A stretch of DNA of 64,000 bases from positions 620,001 through 684,000 of the forward strand of contig CAWDDH010000003.1 in the NCBI GenBank assembly GCA_963801105.1, in the 5' to 3' direction. Within the stretch, counting starts at the first letter, position 1. Every line of letters begins with the position of its first letter. This stretch comes from JAENVU01 sp963801105 (GTDB lineage Bacteria > Actinomycetota > Acidimicrobiia > IMCC26256 > JAENVU01). A program made the translations under genes and the position numbers. Under the pieces are notes generated by a model. It saw nothing but the letters and a program-made list of their open reading frames with translations, had not been told where the DNA came from and did no database searches. Positions 25,533 through 35,139 of this stretch are shown here, in pieces.

Positions 25533-25867
25533 AAGGCGTCCGGCCCCGCCTCGCCCGTCCGGACGCGGATCACACTCTCCACCGTGGTGATCCAGACCTT
25601 GCCGTCGCCGATCTTCCCGGTGCGCGCCGAGTCGACGATGGTCTGGGCGACGGCCGCGGCCTCCGAATCGTCCACCAGGACCTCGACCCGGACCTTGGGG
25701 ACGAAGTCCACCTCGTACTCCGCGCCCCGGTACACCTCGGTGTGCCCGCGCTGGCGGCCGAAGCCCTGGACCTCGGAGACGGTCAGACCCTGGACGCCGT
25801 GCGCCTTCAGCGCCTCCTTCACGTCGTCGAGCCGGAAGGGCTTGATGATGCCGGTCACGAGCTTCAT
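25529..25867 (-). CDS. glnB: Nitrogen regulatory protein PII
   Basis: PII is a trimeric sensor of ATP/ADP and 2-oxoglutarate; GlnK-type members plug the Amt channel. The protein is 112 residues and starts MKLVTGIIKPFRLDDVK. The T-loop keeps Tyr51 in YRGAEYEVDF, the residue modified by GlnD. The C-terminal signature is GKIGDGKVWI. It sits between amt (22 nt upstream) and glnD (4-nt overlap). The ATG is preceded by CGGAGAG. Confidence 0.96.
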   Translation of the reverse strand: MKLVTGIIKPFRLDDVKEALKAHGVQGLTVSEVQGFGRQRGHTEVYRGAEYEVDFVPKVRVEVLVDDSEAAAVAQTIVDSARTGKIGDGKVWITTVESVIRVRTGEAGPDAL

Positions 25868-25889
25868 GTCTCTCCGTTCGCTGCGGGGA

Positions 25890-27140
25890 TCAGACCCGGT
25901 CGAGGGCGTAGGCGACCTCGGAGTGCTGGGTGAGGTCGAGGCCGGTCTCCTCGTCCTCCTCCGGCACCCGCAGCCCGCCGGGCAGCACGGCCTTCAGGAC
26001 CCTACAGATCGCGTACGTGACGACGAACGAGTACACGAGCGTCGCACCGACGGCGAGCAGCTGCTCGCCCATCAGCCCCCAGCCACCACCCTGGAGCACG
26101 CCGTCGCGCCCGGCCGCATTCACCGACACGTCGGCGAACAGCCCGAGGAGCAACGACCCGAGGACGCCCCCGACGAGGTGCACGCCGATGACGTCGAGCG
26201 AGTCGTCGTAGCCGAACCGGAACTTCATGCTCACCGCGAGAAAGCAGACCGCGCCGGTGGCGAACCCGATCGCAAGCGGTGCGAGCCCACCCACGAACCC
26301 GGCGCACGGTGTGATCGCCACGAGTCCCGCCACCGCACCGGACGCGGCGCCGAGCGTGGTCGCGTGACCCGTCCGGGCCTTCTCGACCACGAGCCACCCG
26401 ATCATGGCCGCGGCCGCAGCCAGGTGCGTGTTCATGAAGGCCTGCGCGGCGAGCCCGTTCGCACCCAGAGCGGAGCCGGCGTTGAACCCGAACCAGCCGA
26501 ACCAGAGGATCCCGGTGCCGATCAGCGTGAGCGGCAGCGAGTGCGGCGGCATCGGGTGCTTCGGCCAACCGCGGCGTTTGCCGAGCACGAGCACGACGGC
26601 GAGCGCCGCGATCCCCGCGTTGATGTGCACGACGGTCCCGCCCGCGAAGTCGAGCGCGCCGCGCTCGAGCAACCATCCGCTCGGCGCGAACACCCAGTGG
26701 GCGACCGGCGAATAGACGAGAACGACCCAGAGGCCGAGGAACCAGACCCATGCCGAGAACCGCATGCGGTCGGCGATCGCGCCCGTGATCAGCGCCGGGG
26801 TGATCACGGCGAACATCATCTGGTAGCCGCTGAACGCGAGCGGCGGAACGGTCAGTCCCCCGAGACCGGGCGGCGCGACCAGCGCGGCGTCCTTCATCCC
26901 GAGGAAGTCGAGGTTGCCGAGCCACCCGCCGGTGCCGCCGAACGCCAGCGAGTAGCCGACGAGGGCCCACAGGACGCTGACGAGACCGAGCGAGAAGAAG
27001 TTCTGCATGAGCATGCCGAGCACGTTCTTCGAACGCACCATGCCGCCGTAGAACAGGGCGAGCCCCGGGGTCATGAACATGACCAGGGCCGCCGCCGCCA
27101 GGACCCATGCGGTGTCACCCGCGTTGAACTTCACCGTCAT
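25890..27140 (-). CDS. amtB: Ammonium transporter Amt
   Basis: An eleven-helix ammonium channel of 416 residues. The first helix contains FMTPGLALFYGGMVRSKN, and the paired pore histidines are in GGTVVHINAGIAAL and in VIGVHLVGGVLG. No signal peptide is evident. It is the first gene of amt-glnB-glnD, the usual nitrogen-limitation unit. A TAGCTT hexamer on the minus strand (27177-27182) with about 30 nt of leader and GGGGGA before the ATG is a plausible promoter. I could not identify a GlnR box with confidence. Confidence 0.95.
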   Translation of the reverse strand: MTVKFNAGDTAWVLAAAALVMFMTPGLALFYGGMVRSKNVLGMLMQNFFSLGLVSVLWALVGYSLAFGGTGGWLGNLDFLGMKDAALVAPPGLGGLTVPPLAFSGYQMMFAVITPALITGAIADRMRFSAWVWFLGLWVVLVYSPVAHWVFAPSGWLLERGALDFAGGTVVHINAGIAALAVVLVLGKRRGWPKHPMPPHSLPLTLIGTGILWFGWFGFNAGSALGANGLAAQAFMNTHLAAAAAMIGWLVVEKARTGHATTLGAASGAVAGLVAITPCAGFVGGLAPLAIGFATGAVCFLAVSMKFRFGYDDSLDVIGVHLVGGVLGSLLLGLFADVSVNAAGRDGVLQGGGWGLMGEQLLAVGATLVYSFVVTYAICRVLKAVLPGGLRVPEEDEETGLDLTQHSEVAYALDRV

Positions 27141-27235
27141 TCCCCCGTATGTCCGTGACGTGAGCCTGAGCGGAGGAAGCTATACGGAAGCGGCGGGGCG
27201 GGTCCGGTCCCGGGGAGACGGTGGGGCGGTGACGG

Positions 27236-30200
27236 TCAGATCGCCCAGTCGGTGCGGCTCGCGACCCACGGCTGCTGGTTGAGCAGACCGGCGAACTCCG
27301 AGGCGCTCCGAGGACCCGAGAACCAGTATCCCTGGGCGCGGTCGCAGCCGAGCTCCACGAGCGCCCGCAACTGTCCGCTGGTCTCGACGCCCTCGGCCAC
27401 GACCGTGAGCCCGAGAGCGTGGCCGAGGCTGACGACGGCGGCCACGATCGCCGAGTCCTCGCCGTCGGTGCCGAGGCCGTCGACGAAGGAGCGGTCGACC
27501 TTGACCGAATCCACCGGGAACCGCTTGAGGTAGCCGAGCGACGAGTAGCCGGTGCCGAAGTCGTCGATCGAGAGCGTCAGTCCGAGGTCGCGCAGGGAAC
27601 GCATGATCTCGACGGACGAGTCCTCCATCAGCACCGTCTCGGTGATCTCCAGACACATGCGCGACGCCGTCGGGCGACTGCGCTCGATCACCGCGCGCAC
27701 CTTCTCGGCCAGGTCGGCCTGTGCGACCTGACGGGCCGAGAGGTTGACCGACATCGTGAAGTCGGCGCCGAGCAGTCCGACCTGCTCCCAGCGCGCCACC
27801 GTGCGACACGCCTCCGCGAGCGCCCACTCCCCGACCGGGATGATCAGGCCGGTCTCCTCGGCCAGCCCGATGAACGCGTCGGGACTGACGAGCCCGAGCT
27901 CGGGATCCTGCCAGCGCAGGAGCGCTTCGCCACCGACGCAGCGCCCGGTCGAGAGCTCGACGATGGGCTGGATGAAGAGACGGAACTCGTCCTGCTCGAT
28001 CGCGCGTTCGAGACGGTTCTCCAGGTCGAGCCGGCGCGACATCGAGAAGCGCATCTCGTCGTCGAACACCTCGAAGCGGGCCTTGCCGTTCTGCTTCGCC
28101 TCGTACATCGCGGCGTCGGCGTCGCGCAGCAACGCGTCGGCCCTGCTCGTCGGAGTCGCGATCGCGATCCCGAGGCTTGCCGAGAGCCTGCGGTCCTCAC
28201 CGTCGACGCTCAGCGGCGCCTCGATGATCTCCAGCAACCTGGCCGCGACCTCGCGGACCTGTTCGGCGGCGTCGGTCGGGTCCAAGCCGTCGCAGAGCAC
28301 CGTGAACTCGTCGCCGCCGAAGCGCGCCACCACGTCACTCGGCCGCATCGCGTCACGCAGGCGCGCCGCGAGCTGGACGAGGAGATCGTCGCCCGCGTCG
28401 TGACCGAGACCGTCGTTGATGTGCTTGAAGCGGTCGAGGTCGAGAAAGAGCACCGCGAGCGTGCTCTCGTCGCGCTTTGCACGTGCGAGGGAGAGGGAGA
28501 GGAACTCGAGGAACAGGACGCGGTTGGGCAGGCCGGTCAGCGAGTCGTGGTTGGCGCGGTGTGCGAGGAGATCCTCGGCCGCGCGACGCTCGATCGCGAT
28601 CGCGGCCGTCCGCGCGAACATCTCGACGACGGCGTCGTCCGTGTCGCGGGTGGGCTCGGGCTCGGCGACGAACGCGACGATCACACCGATGACCCGGCCG
28701 GTACCGGTTTCGAAGATCGGCGTCGGGCGGAGTCCGCCGACGCCGGTGTCGCCGACGGCGTGCAGCAGGACCGGCATCGGGCTGTGCCGCAGGTCGAGCA
28801 GCTCACCGATCTCGTCGAGCGGGCCGCCGAACAGCGCCTCCGCCTCGGCGACGGAGAGATCGCCGCAGCAGTCGATGAGCTCCGCGGGAACCTGCGGACT
28901 CGCGACCAGGTGGAGCCGCTCGTCGGCGGCGTCCATCAGCAGCATGCCGAAGGCCGCGGCGTCGGCGTGACGTTCGAGCACGCCGCAGATCGCCATCACG
29001 GTCTCGGTCAACGGAGCCCCGCGTGCGATGAGCTTCAGGATCTCCGCCTGATCGGCGACGAGCGCCTCGGCTCGGGTGCGGTCCGACACGTCACGCGTGG
29101 TCACCACCAGGCCGCCGACCGCGGGATCGGCGGTCATGTCGCTCATGATCGTCTCCACCGATCGCCACGAGCCGTCCGCCGCCCGCAGGCGGAATCGGAC
29201 CGGACCGCGGTCACCGTGCTCGAGGCGTTCACCCATCTCGCGGGTCGCGCGCTCGCGGTCGTCGGGATGGATCCGCGCCGTCGGATCGGTGTGGCTCACG
29301 TCGTCGTCCTCGAAGCCGAACAACCGCGACGCGGTCGGGCTCGTGTAGACGATCGAGCCGTCCGGCTCGACGATGGTGATGACGTCCGACAGGTTCTGGA
29401 CGAGCGCGGACAGGCGCGAGTCGCTGCGCTGCGCCGCCTCCTCGGCCTCCACCCGCTCGGTGATGTCGCGGGCGGTGACCACGACGCCCTCGACGTCGGG
29501 ATCGTCGAGCCGGTTGTGGCCGAGCGCCTCGATGACTCTGATGTGGTCGTCGGCGCCGCGCACCCGCAGCGTGATCGGACCCTGGATGCCGGGCTCGGAG
29601 AAGGCCCGGGCGACGGTTTCGGCAATGCCGTCGCGGTCCTCCTCGACCACGAAGTCGAGGCCGAACCTTCCGTCTCCGTATCCCTGGTCGAAACCCATCA
29701 TGCGGGCCGCGGAATCGCTCGAGTACTTCACGCTGCCGTCGGCCGCGAGCACGGTGACGCTCTCGGCGAGGTTCTGGACCAGGCCCCGGAATCGGCGCTC
29801 GCTCTCGCGGAGGGCGTCCTCCACCTCGAGCCGGTCGGTCACGTCGTGCGCGTTGAGGACGACGCCGCCGATGTCGGGGACGTCGAGCAGGTTGGTCACC
29901 ACGATCTCCATGGACCGATAGACGCCGTCCACCCTGCGGAAGCGCGCGATGAACTCGCGAGACGCCGACGCGTGGCCACCGGCGAGCACCTCTTCCATGG
30001 TCGCGACGACCACGTCACGGTCGTCGGGGTGGACGACCGAGTCGTCCGGATCGAAGCGATCGGCTTCGCCCATCCCGAGGAAGCGCGCGGCGTTCTCGCT
30101 CAGGTAGCGCAGCTGGAGGTCGGGACCGACGACGACCACCAGATCGGTCGCGTGCTCGGCGAGAGTCCGGAAACGGATCTCGCTCGCCCGAACGGCGTGC

Positions 30201-32269
30201 TCGGCATCGAGCCGCTCGATGGCGACGACGAGCGCGGCGACGACGACCTCGAGCGGCTCGAGCTCGTCGGCGGAGACGTCGCTGTCGGGCGGCCACTCGA
30301 GGACGAGGACGCCCCGCGGTCGGTCGGACCCGCCGAGGACCCAGCCGGCCCGCTCGGCTCCGACCGGGTCGAAGGCGACGAACGGGCCACCGTCGGGCAG
30401 CTCGAGGTCCGCCACCGAGACCTCGGCACCCACGGTGGAGAACCGGGGCTCGTCGAGGGTGCGGAGGAAGAGCGCGCCACCCCGCGCCGCGAAACGGGTC
30501 ACGAGGGCGCCGAGGCTCTCGATCACGCGGGCGTCGAGCGTCTCGGGCGTCGCCGCGACCAGCGACCGCGACAGCGCGGCCACGAACCGGTCGACCTCCG
30601 ACCGCCGTTCGAGCTCGATGCTCGCCAGCCGGGCTTCGGTGACGTCCCGGGAAATGAAGACGAAGCCGCGGATCACGGGGTCGTCGAGGAGGTTCTCGAT
30701 GTGCGTCTCGAGCGTGCGGATGGCATCGTCGCGCCGGCGCACCTCGTACTCGACGGCGGCCGACCCGTCGCGGCGGGCATCCTCGACGGCCGCGGCCAGC
30801 TGCTCGGCATCTGCGCCCTCGATCACGTGCCACGAGCTGTCGCCGATGAGCTCGCCCGCCTCGTAGCCGAGCACGTCGTGACACGCCGGGCTGACGAACG
30901 TCGCGCGCAGATCCTCCGAGACCACCGCCACCATGTCGGCGGAGTGCTGCACCAGCGCGCGGTACCACTGTTCGCTCTGGGCGATGCGTTCCCGGGCCTC
31001 GTGCATCGCCGTGTCGTCGCGTGCGATGCACAGCACCGCTCCGAGGCCACCGTCGATGTCGCGGAGCGCGAACAGCAGCAGCCCGACCGGGCGACCTTCC
31101 TCGGGACCGACGGCCAGCGTGCCCTCGGTGAGGAGGTAACCGTGCTCGAGCAGTGGCGCGGTCGCGATCGTGTCGACGACACCCTCACTCGCGTCCGCGA
31201 AGCGCGCGAGGTCATAGGCGGAGAGCCCGGTGAGGTCGGCGTCATCGTCGATGCCGAGCAGGTGGCGGGCCGCGTGGTTCAGGCTCAGCACCCCGCCGTC
31301 GGGCGCGAGCACCGCGGCATAGTCGGGGGCCGCGACGACAAGTCGTTCGCAGAGCGCGATCTGGGCGGCAAGAGGATCGCGACCGTCGGCGGGTCTGGGC
31401 GCGGGCGCGGGGGCGGCCGCGGTCACGACCTCGACGGTCGTCGGCTCGGCGAGCGTGACCACGAACCCACCGCCCAGGTCGGCGGCGACGGGCGTGAGCG
31501 CGACCTCCGTGTCCCAACCGCCGATCGGGCAGCGGCCGGACCAGGGCATGGCGGCGTCCATCGCGAGCCGGAGCGGCGCGACGCCGTCAGGCGCATCGAT
31601 GCCGAGCGCGGCGCGCAGGTCGCCGTCGACGTCGACGCCGGTCCGCGCCACCCAGGCCGGGTTGGCGAACTCCACTGTGCCGTCGGGCGCGGCGTACGCG
31701 ATCGGTTGCGGGACCGCGTCGACGAGCACGCGGTACGGGTCGGATGCGTCAGCCGGGCGCGACCCGGTCGACCGATCGGTCGCCGCCGACGCGTCGGACG
31801 CGCGCTCGGCGGCCGCCGCATCGCTGGTCCTCGTCGCGCCGGCCGGGCGAGCCAAGGGCTGCACGAGCCCGACGAAGACGGAGCTCCCACCAGGGACGGG
31901 CGTCGCGCCGATCACGACCCGCAGGGACTCGATGACCCCGAGACGCACCTGCATCCGCACCGGGAAGGCCGACCGCGCCCCGGACGTGCACGCGGCGTCG
32001 ATCGAGCGGCGCAAGCGGTCACGGTCGTCGGCGTGGACGGCCGCCATCCAATCCCAGCCGCGGGCGGTCGACGCGCTGAGACCGGTGACGGCGAGGAACT
32101 GCTCGTTGGTGCGGAGGATGCCCTCGTGGGGCGTGCCCTTGAAGAGCCCGAGGCCCTCGGAGTCGGCCCGTGTATCCAGATCGGTGACGATGTCGAGGGG
32201 ATCGACCGAGCCCGGCGCGACCGAAGCCGACGACGGCGCGTCGCGAGAATCTGGAGATGTCCCCTTCAC
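27236..32269 (-). CDS. Multi-PAS/GAF sensor diguanylate cyclase and phosphodiesterase (GGDEF-EAL)
   Basis: A 1677-residue soluble protein controlling cyclic-di-GMP. In order I see about seven PAS-like modules (roughly 50-130, 185-275, 305-415, 430-550, 700-820, 830-940, 950-1070), a GAF-like region (about 570-690), a second GAF (about 1080-1230), GGDEF (about 1250-1405) and EAL (about 1425-1670). GGDEF is intact near residue 1317, with the inhibitory RPSD site five residues before it. EAL keeps GGEALLRW and DDFGTGYSS. No membrane helix is visible. Making and breaking activities both look possible. The start is GTG at 32269; no clear ribosome site. Confidence 0.93.
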   Translation of the reverse strand: MKGTSPDSRDAPSSASVAPGSVDPLDIVTDLDTRADSEGLGLFKGTPHEGILRTNEQFLAVTGLSASTARGWDWMAAVHADDRDRLRRSIDAACTSGARSAFPVRMQVRLGVIESLRVVIGATPVPGGSSVFVGLVQPLARPAGATRTSDAAAAERASDASAATDRSTGSRPADASDPYRVLVDAVPQPIAYAAPDGTVEFANPAWVARTGVDVDGDLRAALGIDAPDGVAPLRLAMDAAMPWSGRCPIGGWDTEVALTPVAADLGGGFVVTLAEPTTVEVVTAAAPAPAPRPADGRDPLAAQIALCERLVVAAPDYAAVLAPDGGVLSLNHAARHLLGIDDDADLTGLSAYDLARFADASEGVVDTIATAPLLEHGYLLTEGTLAVGPEEGRPVGLLLFALRDIDGGLGAVLCIARDDTAMHEARERIAQSEQWYRALVQHSADMVAVVSEDLRATFVSPACHDVLGYEAGELIGDSSWHVIEGADAEQLAAAVEDARRDGSAAVEYEVRRRDDAIRTLETHIENLLDDPVIRGFVFISRDVTEARLASIELERRSEVDRFVAALSRSLVAATPETLDARVIESLGALVTRFAARGGALFLRTLDEPRFSTVGAEVSVADLELPDGGPFVAFDPVGAERAGWVLGGSDRPRGVLVLEWPPDSDVSADELEPLEVVVAALVVAIERLDAEHAVRASEIRFRTLAEHATDLVVVVGPDLQLRYLSENAARFLGMGEADRFDPDDSVVHPDDRDVVVATMEEVLAGGHASASREFIARFRRVDGVYRSMEIVVTNLLDVPDIGGVVLNAHDVTDRLEVEDALRESERRFRGLVQNLAESVTVLAADGSVKYSSDSAARMMGFDQGYGDGRFGLDFVVEEDRDGIAETVARAFSEPGIQGPITLRVRGADDHIRVIEALGHNRLDDPDVEGVVVTARDITERVEAEEAAQRSDSRLSALVQNLSDVITIVEPDGSIVYTSPTASRLFGFEDDDVSHTDPTARIHPDDRERATREMGERLEHGDRGPVRFRLRAADGSWRSVETIMSDMTADPAVGGLVVTTRDVSDRTRAEALVADQAEILKLIARGAPLTETVMAICGVLERHADAAAFGMLLMDAADERLHLVASPQVPAELIDCCGDLSVAEAEALFGGPLDEIGELLDLRHSPMPVLLHAVGDTGVGGLRPTPIFETGTGRVIGVIVAFVAEPEPTRDTDDAVVEMFARTAAIAIERRAAEDLLAHRANHDSLTGLPNRVLFLEFLSLSLARAKRDESTLAVLFLDLDRFKHINDGLGHDAGDDLLVQLAARLRDAMRPSDVVARFGGDEFTVLCDGLDPTDAAEQVREVAARLLEIIEAPLSVDGEDRRLSASLGIAIATPTSRADALLRDADAAMYEAKQNGKARFEVFDDEMRFSMSRRLDLENRLERAIEQDEFRLFIQPIVELSTGRCVGGEALLRWQDPELGLVSPDAFIGLAEETGLIIPVGEWALAEACRTVARWEQVGLLGADFTMSVNLSARQVAQADLAEKVRAVIERSRPTASRMCLEITETVLMEDSSVEIMRSLRDLGLTLSIDDFGTGYSSLGYLKRFPVDSVKVDRSFVDGLGTDGEDSAIVAAVVSLGHALGLTVVAEGVETSGQLRALVELGCDRAQGYWFSGPRSASEFAGLLNQQPWVASRTDWAI

Positions 32270-32316
32270 GTGGTTGGTCTCGGCGCCGGGACGGGCCGCC
32301 TTGAGGGCCTGACGAC

Positions 32317-32817
32317 CTATCCGGGCTGCTCAGACCCCCTCCGGAGCAACTTCGCCTTGGCCATGCCCCACACGAGGAGCTGCGCGCCGAGGTCCGCGTC
32401 GCCCAGATCGGCCAGCGACCGGGGCACGAGGTCGTACCGGTCCTCGGGATGGGCCCGCTCGTCGAAAGGGTCGCGGGCGACGGGTGGGATCCCGAGGGAC
32501 ACCAGCACCGCAGTGGGCTCTCGGATCGCGCTGCGCACGACCTGGAGCGGTGTGGCGGCCTGCTCGGTGACGTCGCGGTCGAAGAGGGCGCGGAGCTCCT
32601 CTGCCACCCGCCGGGCCGCGTCGGCACCGGCGGTGACCGCACGCTCGCGGGCGACGCGGAGCTCGTCGGGATTCAGCCGGCCCCAGGCCACGAGGATCCG
32701 CTCGACCCCGGTCACCGCCCAGCCCGGGATCAGGCGCTCGGCACCGTCGACGAGCTCACGCGCGGCGCTCTGCATCGCGGCGCGGAGCTCGTCGGGGGCG
32801 TCGGGGACGTCGGTCAC
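32317..32817 (-). CDS. Hypothetical protein, 166 residues
   Basis: Not recognised. It is soluble and mostly helical: an acidic, Arg-rich helical region (residues 5-90), then a Pro/Asp-rich segment with DPFDERAHPEDRYDLVP near 115-132 and a helical end LVWGMAKAKLLRR. Codon use matches neighbouring genes, and it stands head-to-head with the next gene across 14 nt. The GTG start has no obvious Shine-Dalgarno. It lies just upstream of the large GGDEF-EAL gene on the same strand, which might imply co-transcription. Confidence 0.75.
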   Translation of the reverse strand: MTDVPDAPDELRAAMQSAARELVDGAERLIPGWAVTGVERILVAWGRLNPDELRVARERAVTAGADAARRVAEELRALFDRDVTEQAATPLQVVRSAIREPTAVLVSLGIPPVARDPFDERAHPEDRYDLVPRSLADLGDADLGAQLLVWGMAKAKLLRRGSEQPG

Positions 32818-32831
32818 GTCAAGATGGTCCC

Positions 32832-33107
32832 ATGCGGATCGTTGCGTTGTCGGTGTTCGAGCGCATCGTGTACCACTGCCACTGCGCCGACCCGTCGGAT
32901 CCGGGCCGCCCGGCGCTCGAGGTGGACGCGGTCATCCGCGACGGCGACGCCGACGGACCGCTCCTCGTCGCGGTCGCCGACTACAAGCGCATGATCGGCT
33001 TCGGCGCCGCGCTCGCGCACCTCCCGGCACTGCGCGACGCCGGCCGGACCACGGTGATCGACGGCGTCGAGTACCTCACGTTCCCCCTCTGGGCGCCGGT
33101 CGGGTGA
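32832..33107 (+). CDS. Hypothetical protein, 91 residues
   Basis: Not recognised. It begins MRIVALSVFERIVYHCHCAD, with a CHC pair at residues 16-18 that could bind metal, and ends in a short hydrophobic segment. There is no signal peptide. It is divergent from the 166-residue gene across 14 nt and ends before a bidirectional hairpin. Confidence 0.65.
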   Translation: MRIVALSVFERIVYHCHCADPSDPGRPALEVDAVIRDGDADGPLLVAVADYKRMIGFGAALAHLPALRDAGRTTVIDGVEYLTFPLWAPVG

Positions 33108-33164
33108 CGGCGGGCAGGCACCCGACCCGGGTACCACTCGGGCGCCGACGTCCCAGGATCTGGG

Positions 33165-33190
33165 AGTCACGCGTGCGCGGACGCGTGACT
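33165..33190. terminator. Bidirectional terminator hairpin
   Basis: The perfect 10-bp arms AGTCACGCGT and ACGCGTGACT enclose a 6-nt loop. The repeat overlaps the end of the NIL-domain gene and follows the convergent 91-residue gene, so it could stop both. Confidence 0.65.
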
Positions 33191-33428
33191 ACCCCTCGAG
33201 GATGTCGCCCTCCATACGGTTGACGGTGCAGCCGACGCTCTCGAGGTAGCCGATCGCTCCGGCGACGGCGTCGTCCTCACCCGACAGCTCGAGGATGACC
33301 CAGCCCGAGTGCGCCTCGACCGCGGCGCGCCGCAGGTTCGGGACCACCGCGTGGGCCTGCATCATCTCGTAGAGCATCGGCCGGTCGACGAGCTCCTCGG
33401 GGAAGGACACGTGCAGTCGGACCTTCAT
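33189..33428 (-). CDS. NIL-domain protein
   Basis: A 79-residue stand-alone NIL domain (ACT-like ferredoxin fold), starting MKVRLHVSFPEELVDRPML and with GWVILELSGEDDAV in the middle. NIL domains occur at the C-terminus of the methionine importer MetN and beside ferredoxins. As a free protein its role is unknown. The ATG overlaps the hemQ stop (ATGA), so it is coupled to haem synthesis. The end forms part of a hairpin. Confidence 0.82.
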   Translation of the reverse strand: MKVRLHVSFPEELVDRPMLYEMMQAHAVVPNLRRAAVEAHSGWVILELSGEDDAVAGAIGYLESVGCTVNRMEGDILEG

Positions 33429-34213
33429 GCGGATCGCACCCCCACGGCATCGAGCACCTCGGTCGGCGGTCCGACGAGCCCCGTGATGAACGGACCGAAC
33501 TCGGCGTACCGGGCCGAGACCTCGTCGAAGCGCATCTCGTACACGATCTCCTTCAGCGCCACGATGTCGTCGGCGAGGAGGGTGACGCCCCACTCCCACT
33601 CGTCGAGCCCGGTGGAGCCGGTGATCAGCTGGAGCACGCGTCCCGCGTAGGTGCGCCCGACGCGCGCGTGCCCACCCATGAGCCGCTTCCGGGCATCGAA
33701 GCCCAGCGAGTACCAGTTGTCGGGGCCGGTACGGCGCTTCGACATCGGGTAGAAGCACATCGCCGCCTTCGCGGGCAGGCGCGGATGAATGCGCTGCTCG
33801 CGGTAGTGCTCGATGCGCTCACGCCACACGGCGAGCCGCTGCTCGACCTCGTCCGGATCGGTGACGCCCATCTCGGACGCGAGCCGGGCGCGCTCGTCGT
33901 CCTCGGTCTGCGCGTACTCGGACTGCTCGGTGAGCGACACGTAGGAGTACTCGGGCACGAGCGGCCCGTGGAGCATCTCCTGCTGGAACCGCTGGAGCCG
34001 CGTGAGATCCGGGCCGAGGGCCATGACGCCGAAGTCCGCCTTGTGGCCGAGCACCGCGAACGCGAGCACCTGGTGGTCGTCGGCCTCGAGCCCGGCGATC
34101 GCGTCGAGGATCGGCTTGGCCGCCCCGGGATCCTCCGCCCGGTCACGGTCGATGCGGTAGTAGAGGTGCAGGACCCCCCAGCCGACGGACGGGCTCACGG
34201 ATGGCAACGGCAT
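33425..34213 (-). CDS. hemQ: Coproheme decarboxylase HemQ (chlorite dismutase family)
   Basis: HemQ converts coproheme III to haem b, the last step of the coproporphyrin-dependent pathway of actinobacteria and firmicutes. The protein is 262 residues. Family marks are CFYPMSKRRTGPDNWY near residue 152, then GRTYAGRVLQLITGSTGLDE near 190, which holds the proximal-side region, and WEWGVTLL. It is not a true chlorite dismutase judging by these marks. The ATG at 34213 has TAGCGT 6 nt upstream. It is coupled to a NIL-domain gene. No other haem gene is adjacent. Confidence 0.93.
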   Translation of the reverse strand: MPLPSVSPSVGWGVLHLYYRIDRDRAEDPGAAKPILDAIAGLEADDHQVLAFAVLGHKADFGVMALGPDLTRLQRFQQEMLHGPLVPEYSYVSLTEQSEYAQTEDDERARLASEMGVTDPDEVEQRLAVWRERIEHYREQRIHPRLPAKAAMCFYPMSKRRTGPDNWYSLGFDARKRLMGGHARVGRTYAGRVLQLITGSTGLDEWEWGVTLLADDIVALKEIVYEMRFDEVSARYAEFGPFITGLVGPPTEVLDAVGVRSA

Positions 34214-34219
34214 GTCACC

Positions 34220-34225
34220 ACGCTA
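34220..34225 (-). promoter_or_regulatory. -10 hexamer TAGCGT, leaderless start
   Basis: On the minus strand TAGCGT lies exactly 6 nt before the hemQ ATG. Confidence 0.62.
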
Positions 34226-34246
34226 CCGGCGCGGCGAACCCGTGCC

Positions 34247-35069
34247 TCAGTTGGCGAGGCTCCCGGCCATGGCGGTCAGCTCGGCCAGGTCCATCGTCTC
34301 CGACGCGGGTGGCGCGCTCGATGTCGACGGTGACGCCGTAGTCGGTGAACTCGATCGACTCGGAGACGAACGCGCTCCCGGCCTCGAGCTTGATCGAGAA
34401 CCGGCGGGTGAGCCCGTCGTCGTCGATCCAGGCGTCGATCGGGAACTCGCGGCCGAACGTGTCGAGACCCTTCTTGGCCTGCCGGCGCAACTCCGGATCA
34501 TCGATCTGTGCAAGGGCCTTGGCGACATCGACCGTCGCGCGGAAGTGCGTGGTCGCGATGCCTCGGATCTCCTCCCGACCGACGCGCTCCACGTTGCCGG
34601 CGCCGCGGAGGGACTCGAGCATGCTCGCCGGGCTGTCGCCCGACCCCGTCGCATCGGCGCCGAGCTCGGAAAGATCCATCTTCACCCACTGTTTGTCGCG
34701 CAGCAGTGACGGGGCGCCGGCCCCGCCGAAGAGGTCGCCGAGCTTCATGTACATCACGCCGTCGACGAGCCTCGCCTCGATCTCACCCCCACCCGGAAGC
34801 CCGAGCGTGGCGAGATCCATCTTGAGCCGGCTCCCGCCGGAGCGGAAGTCGACGACGCCGTCGATCGGCACCGTGCGCGTCCGGGAGTCGACGGTGAGCG
34901 TCAAATTCCCGATCATCCGCGCCGAGCCCGCGTCGGCGGCCGCGTCGGGCGATCCGGTCACGAGCGCGAGCGTGGAGACCTTGTCGGCCTTCGAGGCGGT
35001 GCGGGCCGTGCTGCCGCAGGCGCCGAGCGCCAGCACGAGCACGACGCCGGCGATCAGCGAGCGACGCAT
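34247..35069 (-). CDS. Lipoprotein, LppX/LprG-like, frame broken near the end
   Basis: A secreted lipoprotein: signal peptide MRRSLIAGVVLVLALGAC with the lipobox LGAC, then about 250 residues of beta-rich sequence such as MYMKLGDLFGG and KQWVKMDLSELG. The layout resembles the LppX/LprAFG or LolA-type lipid-carrier fold; this is a tentative match. The literal frame runs to 34215 and overlaps the hemQ promoter. A +1 change near 34310 restores PPASETMDLAELTAMAGSLAN and a stop at 34247. GGAGGGG precedes the ATG. Confidence 0.78.
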
Positions 35070-35139
35070 GGTGACCCCTCCCTGGAGACCCGCGGATCTT
35101 CGACCCGCCGGCCCGGGAGCTTGAACCCATCCCGGACGC

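Noticed and set aside
27419..33223. A 1934-codon open frame on the plus strand.
   Set aside because: It is antisense to the GGDEF-EAL gene; its Asp/Glu/His/Arg-rich translation is the usual shadow of high-GC coding DNA and has no domains.
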